Source of the DNA: Azospirillum sp. SYSU D00513
GTDB taxonomy: Bacteria > Pseudomonadota > Alphaproteobacteria > Azospirillales > Azospirillaceae
Length of the DNA stretch: 53,994 nt
Direction of reading: 5' to 3'
NCBI RefSeq assembly: GCF_017356015.1
Contig: NZ_JAFIQV010000045.1
Coordinates: 1 to 53,994, forward strand
Of this stretch, positions 25,089-33,337 are shown piece by piece. The notes under the pieces were generated by a model. That model was given only the letters and a program-made list of their open reading frames with translations. It searched no databases and had not been told where the DNA came from. Made by a program: the position numbers and the translations under genes. Position 1 is the stretch's first letter; each line of letters opens with the position of its first letter.

Positions 25089-26618
25089 ATGCCCGTTCCC
25101 GTTCCGCCCGCGCTGGAAACCCGCGCGGTCAACAAATGGTTCGGCGCCAACCACGCCAACCGCGACGTGTCGCTGTCCGTGCCGAAGGGCACCATCCATG
25201 GCATCGTGGGTGAGAACGGGGCCGGCAAGTCGACGATCATGAGCATCGTCTACGGCTATCTGCAGCCCGACGGCGGGGAGATCCTGGTGGACGGCCGCGC
25301 GCTCGCTGTGCGCGGGCCGCGCGACGCGCTGGCGGCCGGCATCGGCATGGTCCACCAGCACTTCATGCTGGTGGACCCCTTCACCGTGCTGGAGAACGTG
25401 CTGCTGGGGGCGGAGGGGGGATGGACCCTGACGCGCGGCATGGCGCGGGCGCGGGCGGAGCTGACCCGGCTGGCCCGCGACTACGGGCTGGAGGTCGAGC
25501 TGGACCGGCCGGTGGGCGATCTGCCGGTCGGCGCGCAGCAGCGGGTGGAGATCCTGAAGGCGCTGTACCGGGGCGCCGACATCCTGATCCTCGACGAGCC
25601 GACCGGCGTCCTGACCCCGCAGGAGGCGGACCACCTCTTCCGCATCCTGCGCGCGCTGCGCGACCAGGGAAAGACGCTGGTCATCATCACGCACAAGCTG
25701 CGCGAGATCATGGAGCTGACCGACAACGTCACCGTCATGCGGCGGGGCGAGGTCGTGGCGAACGTCCGCACCGCCGACACGGACAAGGAACGGCTCGCCG
25801 AGCTGATGGTCGGCCGCAAGGTTCAGCTGCGCGTCGACAAGAGGCCCGCCCGGCCCGGCGCGGAGGTGCTGGCGGTCGAGGGGCTGCGCGTCCGCGATCC
25901 GTCGGGTGCCGAGCGGGTGCGGGGCGTGGACCTGCGGGTACGGGCGGGCGAGATCGTCGGCATCGCCGGCGTGTCGGGCAACGGCCAGTCCGAACTGCTG
26001 GAGGCTCTGGGCGGCATGCTTCCCTTCGCCGGCGGGCGGGTGAGGCTGCATGGCCAAGAGCTGCCCTCGGGCGGGCTCGACGCCCGCAGCTTGCGGGGCC
26101 TCGGCGTCGGCCATGTGCCGGAGGACCGGCAGCGTGTCGGGCTGGTGACCGGCTTCTCGGCCGACGAGAACGCCATCCTCGGCCATCACGACGACCCGGC
26201 CTACAACGGCCGCCTGTTGCTGGACCGCCGCGCCGTGCGCGCCCGCTGCGAGGCGGAGATGGAGGCCTACGACGTGCGCCCCCGCGACCCGCGCCTGCCG
26301 GCGTCGGGCTTTTCCGGCGGCAACCAGCAGAAGATCGTGCTGGCCCGGGAAATGGAGCGGAACCCCGGCCTGCTCCTGGTCGGGCAGCCGACGCGGGGCG
26401 TGGACATCGGCGCCATCGAGTTCATCCACCGGCGGCTGGTGGCCCTGCGCGACGAGGGCAAGGCGATCCTGCTGGTGTCGGTCGAGCTGGACGAGATCCT
26501 GGGCCTGTCCGACCGGGTGCTGGTCATGTTCGACGGCAGGATCGTCGGGGAGGTCGATCCCGCTGGGGCCGACGAACGCCGGCTCGGGCTGATGATGGCG
26601 GGGGCGGCGGCAGGGTAG
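25089..26618 (+). CDS. Nucleoside-type ABC importer ATPase, two fused domains
   Basis: A 509-residue ATPase with two nucleotide-binding domains. Domain 1: Walker A GENGAGKSTIMS, signature VGAQQRVEILKAL, Walker B ILILDEPT. Domain 2 is degenerate: GVSGNGQSELL in place of Walker A (Gln for Lys), signature FSGGNQQKIVLAREM, and LLVGQPTRGVDIGAIE. One active and one weak site is normal for this class (NupA, RbsA-like). It starts 17 bp after the binding protein. Confidence 0.92.
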   Translation: MPVPVPPALETRAVNKWFGANHANRDVSLSVPKGTIHGIVGENGAGKSTIMSIVYGYLQPDGGEILVDGRALAVRGPRDALAAGIGMVHQHFMLVDPFTVLENVLLGAEGGWTLTRGMARARAELTRLARDYGLEVELDRPVGDLPVGAQQRVEILKALYRGADILILDEPTGVLTPQEADHLFRILRALRDQGKTLVIITHKLREIMELTDNVTVMRRGEVVANVRTADTDKERLAELMVGRKVQLRVDKRPARPGAEVLAVEGLRVRDPSGAERVRGVDLRVRAGEIVGIAGVSGNGQSELLEALGGMLPFAGGRVRLHGQELPSGGLDARSLRGLGVGHVPEDRQRVGLVTGFSADENAILGHHDDPAYNGRLLLDRRAVRARCEAEMEAYDVRPRDPRLPASGFSGGNQQKIVLAREMERNPGLLLVGQPTRGVDIGAIEFIHRRLVALRDEGKAILLVSVELDEILGLSDRVLVMFDGRIVGEVDPAGADERRLGLMMAGAAAG

Positions 26619-26663
26619 GTTTCGGTTGCACGCGTTTCTGGATCGACGGAGGGACGGAGCGGA

Positions 26664-27800
26664 ATGGCAGGCGGCGGAACGGGGGTGCCGGGAGCGGTGC
26701 CGGGCTGGGTGGATCATGCGCTGCTGCCGCTGCTGAACCTGCTCGCGGCCTTCACCCTGTCCGTCGCCGTCATCCTGGCGATCGGGGAGAACCCGCTGGA
26801 CGTGCTGGGGCTGATGGTTCAGGAGGCGCTGGGCTACCCCGAGGCCATCGGCTACACGCTCTATTACGCGACCAACTACGTCTTCACGGGGCTGGCGGTC
26901 GCGGTCGCCTTCCATTGCGGGCTGTTCAACATCGGGGGCGAGGGGCAGGCGACCATCGGCGGGCTCGGGGCCGGGCTGGTCGGGCTGGCGCTGACCGGCT
27001 GGCCCTGGCCGCTCGCCGCTGCCGCGGCGATCCTCGCCTCGGCCCTGTTCGGGGCGGCCTGGGCCTGGATTCCCGGCTGGCTCCAGGCCCGGCGCGGCAG
27101 CCACATCGTCATCACGACGATCATGTTCAACTTCATCGCCGCGTCGCTCATGACCTACCTGATGGTCGATGTGCTGATCCGGCCGGGCCAGCAGGCGCCG
27201 GAATCGCGCGAGTTCGATCCCGGCGTCTGGCTGCCCTCCATGGAGCAGGGGCTGGGCTGGTTCGGGATCGCCGTTCCGCCCTCGCCCTTGAACCTGTCCT
27301 TCCTGTGGGCGCTCGCCTGCTGCGTGCTGGTGTATCTGTTCCTGTGGCGCACGCGCTGGGGCTACGAGCTGCGCACCGTCGGGCGGAACGAGCGGGCTGC
27401 GGTCTATGCCGGAATCCGCCCGGCGCGCGTCATGATCGTCGCCATGCTGATCTCCGGCGCGCTGGCCGGCTTCGTCGGCGTGAACGAGATCCTCGGCGTG
27501 CAGCACCGGCTGATGCTGAACGTCGTGGGCGGAGCGGGCTTCGTCGGCATCGCTGTGGCGCTGATGGGGCGCAACCACCCCGTCGGCATCCTGCTGGCCG
27601 CCCTCCTGTTCGGCGTGCTGGCGCAGGGCGGCGCCCAGGTGGCCTTCGAGTATCCCAGCGTCAACCGGGAGCTGGTCATGGTCATCCAGGGCCTCGTCAT
27701 CCTCTTCGCCGGCGCGCTCGAGAACCTGTTCCGGCCAAGGGTGGAGGCGCTGTTCCGCCGCCGCCGCGCCGCAGTATCCACGATCCAGGGGAGGGGCTGA
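26664..27800 (+). CDS. Nucleoside-type ABC importer permease 1
   Basis: A 378-residue inner-membrane permease of the BPD_transp_2 family with about ten hydrophobic segments. Landmarks are FHCGLFNIGGEGQATIGG and LRTVGRNERAAVYAGI, typical of the first permease in BMP-linked nucleoside importers (NupP/YufP-like). The RBS GGAGGGACGGAGCGGA lies directly before the ATG. It is followed by the second permease after a single base. Confidence 0.9.
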   Translation: MAGGGTGVPGAVPGWVDHALLPLLNLLAAFTLSVAVILAIGENPLDVLGLMVQEALGYPEAIGYTLYYATNYVFTGLAVAVAFHCGLFNIGGEGQATIGGLGAGLVGLALTGWPWPLAAAAAILASALFGAAWAWIPGWLQARRGSHIVITTIMFNFIAASLMTYLMVDVLIRPGQQAPESREFDPGVWLPSMEQGLGWFGIAVPPSPLNLSFLWALACCVLVYLFLWRTRWGYELRTVGRNERAAVYAGIRPARVMIVAMLISGALAGFVGVNEILGVQHRLMLNVVGGAGFVGIAVALMGRNHPVGILLAALLFGVLAQGGAQVAFEYPSVNRELVMVIQGLVILFAGALENLFRPRVEALFRRRRAAVSTIQGRG

Positions 27801-27801
27801 G

Positions 27802-28776
27802 ATGGAGGACGCCCTCACCACGGCCCTGCTGCTGCTGGACGCCACGATCCGCGTCGCGACCCCGCTGGTGCTCGCCGCCCTCGCCGGCCTCTACAGCGAG
27901 CGGGCCGGCGTCGTGGACATCGGGCTGGAAGGCAAGATGCTGACCGGCGCCTTCTTCGCGGCGGCGGCGGCCTATGTCACGGGCGATCCCTGGCTCGGGC
28001 TGCTGGCGGGGATGGCCGGCGGGCTGGCGCTGGCGCTGGTGCACGGCTTCGCCTGCGTCACCCACGGCGGCAACCAGGTGGTCTCCGGCATGGCGATCAA
28101 CATCCTGGCGATCGGGCTGGCCCCGACGCTCGCCTTCGCCTGGTTCGCCCAGGGCGGCCAGACGCCGATGCTGCCCGGCTCGGCGCGGCTGCCGCAGATC
28201 CCCATGCCGGGCGTCGAGGCGCTGGGCGGAATTCCGGTGCTGGGACCCGTCTACCGGGAACTGGTGGACGACACCAACCTGCTGGTCTGGGCGGCGCTGG
28301 CCGCCGTGCCGGTGACGCATTGGGTCCTCTTCCGCTCCCGCTTCGGGCTGCGGCTGCGGGCGGTGGGGGAAAGCCCGGCGGCGGTGGACACGGCGGGCCT
28401 CTCCGTGGCCGGTCTGCGCTACAAGGCGCTGGTGATCTCCGGCCTGCTGACCGGCATGGCCGGGGCCTATCTCTCCATCGCGCACGGCGCCGGCTTCGTG
28501 CGCGACATGACGGCCGGCAAGGGCTATCTGGCGCTGGCCGCCCTGATCTTCGGCAAGTGGCGGCCCTGGCCGACGCTGTTCGCCTGCCTGCTCTTCGCCT
28601 TCACCGACGCGCTCCAGGTCCGGCTCCAGGGCGTGCCCCTGCCGTGGATCGGCGTGATCCCCGTGCAGTTCATCCAGATGCTGCCCTACCTGCTCACCGT
28701 GCTGCTGCTCGCCGGCTTCGTCGGCCGCGCCGTGGCCCCGAAGGCGAGCGGCGTGCCTTACGTGAAGGAACGGTAG
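27802..28776 (+). CDS. Nucleoside-type ABC importer permease 2
   Basis: A 324-residue BPD_transp_2 permease (NupQ/YufQ-like) with about nine spans. Landmarks are LYSERAGVVDIGLEGKMLTG and LRLRAVGESPAAVDTAGLSV, matching the second permease of the nucleoside importers. It starts one base after the first permease stop, so coupling is expected. It converges on the receiver genes with 25 bp between stops. Confidence 0.9.
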   Translation: MEDALTTALLLLDATIRVATPLVLAALAGLYSERAGVVDIGLEGKMLTGAFFAAAAAYVTGDPWLGLLAGMAGGLALALVHGFACVTHGGNQVVSGMAINILAIGLAPTLAFAWFAQGGQTPMLPGSARLPQIPMPGVEALGGIPVLGPVYRELVDDTNLLVWAALAAVPVTHWVLFRSRFGLRLRAVGESPAAVDTAGLSVAGLRYKALVISGLLTGMAGAYLSIAHGAGFVRDMTAGKGYLALAALIFGKWRPWPTLFACLLFAFTDALQVRLQGVPLPWIGVIPVQFIQMLPYLLTVLLLAGFVGRAVAPKASGVPYVKER

Positions 28777-28801
28777 TGCGTCTTTTCGGATGACCGTCCG
28801 G

Positions 28802-29188
28802 TCAGGCGACCCGTTCCTTTCCCAGGCCGAGCGCGGTTTCCACATTCGACAGGAACGCGCGGGCGTCGACCGGTTTCCTCAGGATCGAGGTGCTGGCCCG
28901 CGCCCCGTCCATCATGATGGGGTTGTGTTGGGCGTGCCCACTGACGACGATCACCGGCAATTCGGGGTTGAAGTCCGTCCGCAGGCGGTAGATCAGGTCC
29001 CAGCCCGTCATCCTGGGCATCCGGATGTCCGTGATCAGCAGGTCCGCCGGATCGCGCGCATAGGCATTGAGCGCCTCCATCCCGTCCTGGGCCACGGTGA
29101 CCCGCAGGCCGGCATCCTCCAGCATCATCTGGAGCGCGCAACCGATGAGGGCTTCGTCCTCGGCCACGATCACATGTTTTCTGTCCAC
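28802..29188 (-). CDS. Stand-alone response regulator receiver 1
   Basis: A 128-residue single receiver with all key residues: acidic pair in IVAEDEALIG, phospho-acceptor Asp in LLITDIRMP, Ser in VIVVSGH and Lys in ILRKPVDA. There is no output domain, so it is a CheY- or DivK-like relay. I chose a GTG at 29188, with GGAGGAGGGA upstream; the longer ATG reading adds a segment without similarity. It is one of three similar receivers on this strand. Confidence 0.85.
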   Translation of the reverse strand: MDRKHVIVAEDEALIGCALQMMLEDAGLRVTVAQDGMEALNAYARDPADLLITDIRMPRMTGWDLIYRLRTDFNPELPVIVVSGHAQHNPIMMDGARASTSILRKPVDARAFLSNVETALGLGKERVA

Positions 29189-29346
29189 TGCAGCCGGTCC
29201 CTCCTCCCAGCTCAAGGCGGCGATTTTCGCCTTGAAAGGGAATCTGGATCGAAAGCCGGGGCAGAACAACCGGTCATTCGGGAATTAACCGGAAAGTTCT
29301 ACCTCTTGTAAGGCGGCGGGCGCTTCGTGGAACCGGCCGGAACCGG

Positions 29347-29727
29347 TCAGGCGGCCATCTCCACCGCGGACTGAAGGAGGTCGCGGACCGCGCGCACGAT
29401 CTCCGACACGCCCACGGGCTTCGCCAGGACGGCGGTCGGGGGAGCCCGCCTGTTCACGACGATCTCGTCGGGATCGACCGAGCCGCTCACGATGACGACG
29501 GGGAGGTCCGGGGCGTAACGGCCACGGACGCACCGGACCAGTTCCAGACCGTCCATCCGCGGCATCCGGACATCCGTCAGGATCAGGTCGGCCGGGTCGG
29601 CCTGGAACGCCTCCAGCGCGGCCTGCCCGTCATGGACGGCGGTGACGCGGTAGCCCGCCCCCTCCAGGATCAGCTTGAAGCCGAGGGCGATGGTGGTGTC
29701 GTCATCCGCGACGATCAGGTGCTTCAT
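29347..29727 (-). CDS. Stand-alone response regulator receiver 2
   Basis: A 126-residue single receiver: acidic residues in LIVADDDTTIA, Asp in LILTDVRMPRMDG, Ser in VVIVSGS and Lys in VLAKPVGVSE. It is similar in length and motifs to the two flanking receivers (for example AALEAFQADPADLILTD here and ALNAYARDPADLLITD in receiver 1). ATG at 29727. No output domain. Confidence 0.88.
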   Translation of the reverse strand: MKHLIVADDDTTIALGFKLILEGAGYRVTAVHDGQAALEAFQADPADLILTDVRMPRMDGLELVRCVRGRYAPDLPVVIVSGSVDPDEIVVNRRAPPTAVLAKPVGVSEIVRAVRDLLQSAVEMAA

Positions 29728-29773
29728 GATGCGGCGGGCTTTCCGGGTGCGGGGACGTGGCGGGGAGGGGCGG

Positions 29774-30145
29774 TCAGGCGACCGCCTCGCTCAGGCCGTT
29801 GCGGACGGCGTTCACCAAGTCCTTGAAGGACACGGGCTTGGTCAGCACCGGGACCGGTTCGCCCGGGATGCCGTCGTGGATGGTGCCCCGGTGGATGTTG
29901 CCGCTGACGATCAGGATCCGCTGGTCCGGATTCCGCTGCCGGATCATGCGGACGAGATCCAGGCCGTTCATCTTCGGAAGCCCGACATCGACCATGACCA
30001 GATCGGCGGGTTCGCTTGCGTACCGGTCCAGGGCCGACAGACCGTCATAGGCGAGCGTCACCTCGAACCCGGCCTCTTCCAAGGCCATCTCGAAACCCAT
30101 GGCGATCAGGACTTCGTCCTCGGCGATCAGGACCCGCTTGGTCAC
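29774..30145 (-). CDS. Stand-alone response regulator receiver 3
   Basis: A 123-residue single receiver: acidic residues in VLIAEDEVLIA, Asp in LVMVDVGLPKMNG, Ser in ILIVSGN and Lys in VLTKPVSFKD. GTG at 30145 is preceded by GAGGG at a good distance; a TTG at 30160 would add five residues. It is the first gene of the receiver trio and is divergent from the chemoreceptor gene, so the 219 bp between them should hold both promoters. Confidence 0.86.
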   Translation of the reverse strand: MTKRVLIAEDEVLIAMGFEMALEEAGFEVTLAYDGLSALDRYASEPADLVMVDVGLPKMNGLDLVRMIRQRNPDQRILIVSGNIHRGTIHDGIPGEPVPVLTKPVSFKDLVNAVRNGLSEAVA

Positions 30146-30364
30146 GTTCCACACCCTCAATCCGGGAAGGCGGATTGTTCCGCTCGGGGATATTCTCCTA
30201 AAATCCGGGAATTTGCAACAAAATGCATATTACCTTTTGCAGGTATCCGGACGTCTAAACTGGCGGGGTCGGAAGGCGCTTAGGCCTTTTTTCATACATC
30301 CGGGAAATAGTTTCCGTTTCGATCAACCCCCACGGATCCAAGCCAGCCGGAGCGGCCTTCTGCC

Positions 30365-32047
30365 ATGAGCCTGAAGAATCTGTCCATCACCACCAAGATC
30401 ATGGCGTCCCTTCTCCTCATGGGGCTCCTGACGCTGGGGACGAACCTCTACGCGCTCTCCTCGATGACGGCCATCGATGCGGAATATTCCGAACTCATCG
30501 AGCATGAGGCGATGGCGGCGAGCAGCCTGCCGCGGGCCAACCGTATCTTGTCCGAAATAGCCCGGCTGACCTACAGGATGATCGCCGAGGACGACCTGGA
30601 CGCGGCGGCCAACCTGGTCTCGACCATCGAGAGCAGCGAAGCGCGTGCCCTGGCCTGGTTCGAGCGGTCGGAGCGGCTGCCGGAAACGCACGAGCGGGTC
30701 GCCGCTCTCAAGGCCGAGTTCCAGCGGATCGCGCTCCTGTCGAACGCGGTGCAGAAGGCCGTGCTCTCCGAAGACAAGGCGCTGGCGGCCAAGCTCATGG
30801 CCGAGGCCGTGGAACCAGCGCTGCAGGCGCTGGGCACGGAGCTTAGCAAGCTGATCGACGAGATCCTGACGCGCATGGATGCGGCTTCCGCCGCCGCGAC
30901 GGACAGCACGGACAAATCCTACAGGCTCGTGCTCGCGACGGCGCTTGTCGGCATCGCGCTCTGCCTCGGGCTGGCCGTCCTCATTGCCCGCAGCGGCATC
31001 GCCGTGCCGGTCCGTGCCCTGTCCGGAATCATGGAGCGGCTGGCCGGCGGGGACAACGCGGTGGAGGTCACGGGCCACGACCGCAAGGACGAGATCGGCG
31101 CGATGGCCCGCACCGTCCTGGTCTTCAGGGAAAACGCGGTCGCCAAGCAGCGCATGGAGGCCGAGCAGGCCGAGCAGAAATCCCGCGCCGAGACCGAGCG
31201 CCGGGCGCTGATGCACCGCATGGCGGAGGAGTTCGAGGCCTCGGTGAAGACCGTCGTCTCGCAGGTTTCCAGCGCCGTGGCTCAGATGCAGGGCAACGCC
31301 CGGCAGCTCTCCTCGGTCGCCGAGGAGAGCCGGGCCCAGGCCTCCACCGTCGCCTCGGCCACCCTGCAGGCCTCGGCCAACGTCCACACCGTCGCCACGG
31401 CGGCGGAGGAGATGTCCGGCTCCATCGCCGAGATCAGCCGCCAGGTCGAGCAGTCGGCCACGGTCGCCGCCGAGGCGGTTAACCGGGCGACCGGCGCCAA
31501 CCGGACGGTGCAGGCGCTGGCGGCCCAGGCCGGCGCGATCGGCGAGGTGGTGCAGCTCATCCACGGCATCGCCGCCCAGACCAACCTGCTGGCGCTGAAC
31601 GCCACCATCGAGGCGGCCCGCGCGGGCGAGGCCGGCAAGGGTTTCGCGGTGGTGGCGAGCGAAGTGAAGAACCTCGCCAGCCAGACGGCCAAGGCGACGG
31701 AGGAGATCTCCGCCCAGATCGGCGGCATGCAGGCAGCGACCGGCGAAGCCGTGGACGCCATCGCCGAGATCGCGGTGACGATCACCCGCTTGAACGAGAT
31801 CGCCACCTCCATCGCCTCGGCCATGGAGGAGCAGGACGCCGCGACCAAGGAGATCGCCCGCAACGTCCAGCAGGCCGCCCGCGGAACGGAGGAGGTGTCC
31901 TCCAACATCGCCGGCGTCGAGGAATCCGCCCGCGGCACCGGCCGGGCCGCGTCCGAGATGCTGGATGCCGCCGACAGCCTCGCGGGCCAGGCCTCCACCC
32001 TGACGGCGGAAGTGGACCGCTTCATCCGCGAGGTGCGCGCCGGCTGA
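30365..32047 (+). CDS. Methyl-accepting chemotaxis protein
   Basis: A 560-residue chemoreceptor. TM1 at about 12-32, a helical periplasmic sensor (about 33-185, four-helix-bundle-like), TM2 near 188-210, a HAMP domain (VPVRALSGIMERLAGG), then the signalling domain with tip sequence TNLLALNATIEAARAGEAGK. Methylation-helix-type segments flank the tip. It has no C-terminal CheR-binding pentapeptide (ends IREVRAG). Ligand unknown. Preceded by a 219-bp divergent intergenic region. Confidence 0.93.
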   Translation: MSLKNLSITTKIMASLLLMGLLTLGTNLYALSSMTAIDAEYSELIEHEAMAASSLPRANRILSEIARLTYRMIAEDDLDAAANLVSTIESSEARALAWFERSERLPETHERVAALKAEFQRIALLSNAVQKAVLSEDKALAAKLMAEAVEPALQALGTELSKLIDEILTRMDAASAAATDSTDKSYRLVLATALVGIALCLGLAVLIARSGIAVPVRALSGIMERLAGGDNAVEVTGHDRKDEIGAMARTVLVFRENAVAKQRMEAEQAEQKSRAETERRALMHRMAEEFEASVKTVVSQVSSAVAQMQGNARQLSSVAEESRAQASTVASATLQASANVHTVATAAEEMSGSIAEISRQVEQSATVAAEAVNRATGANRTVQALAAQAGAIGEVVQLIHGIAAQTNLLALNATIEAARAGEAGKGFAVVASEVKNLASQTAKATEEISAQIGGMQAATGEAVDAIAEIAVTITRLNEIATSIASAMEEQDAATKEIARNVQQAARGTEEVSSNIAGVEESARGTGRAASEMLDAADSLAGQASTLTAEVDRFIREVRAG

Positions 32048-32128
32048 TGGGAAGGGCGGTCTTAACGGTCGCGTGGGGGCGGCGGGCCGTGTAAAAAGCC
32101 GCGGTCCGCATGCAGGAGGCTGCACCCC

Positions 32129-33337
32129 ATGTCCGCCATCGGCTCCCCCATCGACCTTGCCACCGACCTCGCTCCCGCCCTCGCCGGCCTCTGCGACACG
32201 GCGGCGGAGGTCGCGCGGACGGTGCTGGCGCCCGCGGCCGAGGCGGTGGACCGCGAGGGCGCCTGGCCGGCCGCCGGCATGGCGGCGCTGGCCGCGTCTG
32301 GCCTGACGGCGCTCCATATCCCGCTCCGGCTCGGCGGGCACGAGCAGGGGCTTCTCGCCTTGGCGGTCGTCACCGAGGAGCTGGGGCGGGCCTGCAGCTC
32401 GACCGCCATGTGCTTCGGCATGCACAGCGTCGCGGCCAAGGTGCTGGCCGCCAAGGCGACGGCCGACCAGGAGGAGCGCTTCCTGCGCCCGATCGCCGAG
32501 GGGCGGCACATCACCACGCTGGCCTTGAGCGAACCCGGGACCGGCGTGCATTTCTTCCTGCCCCGCGCCCGGTTCCGGCCGGACGGTGCCGGCGTTGACA
32601 GCGACGGCGGCTATGTGCTGGACGGGGAGAAGAGCTTCGTCACCAACGGCGGCCATGCCGATTCCTACGTGGTCTCCGCCGTGCCGCCCGGTGCCGAACT
32701 CGATCCGGGCGCCTTCACCTGCCTCGCCGTGGAACGCGGCGCCCAGGGGCTGGAATGGGGCAAGCCCTGGCAGGGCTTCGGCATGCGCGGCAACAGCTCG
32801 CGTTCGCTCAGGCTGAACGGCGTGCGGATCCCCGGCGCGAACCTGCTGGGCGCCGAGGGCGACCAGATCTGGTACGTGTTCGAGGTGGTGGCGCCCTACT
32901 TCCTCATCGCCATGGCCGGTGTCTATCTCGGCATCGCGCGCGCGGCGCTGGACGAGGCGGTGGCGCACCTGAAGCAGCGGCACCACGACCATACCGGCGA
33001 AAGCCTCAGCGAGATCCCGGTCCTCTGGCATCAGGTGGCGCAGGCCTGGACGGAGATCGAGGCGACCCGCCAGCTCGTCCGGCACGCCGCGCGCCAGGGC
33101 GACCACGGCGCGCCGCAGGCTCCGCTCGCCCTGTTCGCCGCCAAGGCCAAGGTGGCCGAGACGGTGACCGCCGTGACGGAAACGGCGATGATGCTCATGG
33201 GCGGGCGCGGCTACGCGGAGTCGGGCCGGATCGGCCGGCTGCACCGCGATGCCCGCGCCGCCCATGTCATGTCCCCGACCACGCATCTGTTGAACACGTG
33301 GCTCGGGCGCTCCCTTCTCGACCTGCCCCTGCTCTGA
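32129..33337 (+). CDS. Acyl-CoA dehydrogenase family protein
   Basis: A 402-residue flavoprotein of the acyl-CoA dehydrogenase fold: N-terminal helical domain, a beta domain with TLALSEPGTGVHFF and VLDGEKSFVTNGGHADSYVV (FAD/substrate region), then the C-terminal helical bundle. At the place where many family members have a catalytic Glu in an IYEGT motif, this protein reads HVMSPTTHLL, so that base is absent. The same MSPTT form occurs in a known subgroup, from memory, so it may use another base or act on other acyl carriers. It ends overlapping the kinase gene by one base. Confidence 0.85.
   Translation: MSAIGSPIDLATDLAPALAGLCDTAAEVARTVLAPAAEAVDREGAWPAAGMAALAASGLTALHIPLRLGGHEQGLLALAVVTEELGRACSSTAMCFGMHSVAAKVLAAKATADQEERFLRPIAEGRHITTLALSEPGTGVHFFLPRARFRPDGAGVDSDGGYVLDGEKSFVTNGGHADSYVVSAVPPGAELDPGAFTCLAVERGAQGLEWGKPWQGFGMRGNSSRSLRLNGVRIPGANLLGAEGDQIWYVFEVVAPYFLIAMAGVYLGIARAALDEAVAHLKQRHHDHTGESLSEIPVLWHQVAQAWTEIEATRQLVRHAARQGDHGAPQAPLALFAAKAKVAETVTAVTETAMMLMGGRGYAESGRIGRLHRDARAAHVMSPTTHLLNTWLGRSLLDLPLL

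Noticed and set aside
30273..30292. Hairpin AAGGC-GCTTAG-GCCTT followed by six T, resembling a terminator
   Set aside because: The stem has only five Watson-Crick pairs and it lies between divergent genes, upstream of a chemoreceptor start, where a terminator has no evident transcript to end.
30323..33286. Open frame of almost 990 codons on the minus strand across the chemoreceptor and dehydrogenase
   Set aside because: It covers two well-supported plus-strand genes and its product is His/Arg/Gly-rich without domains.
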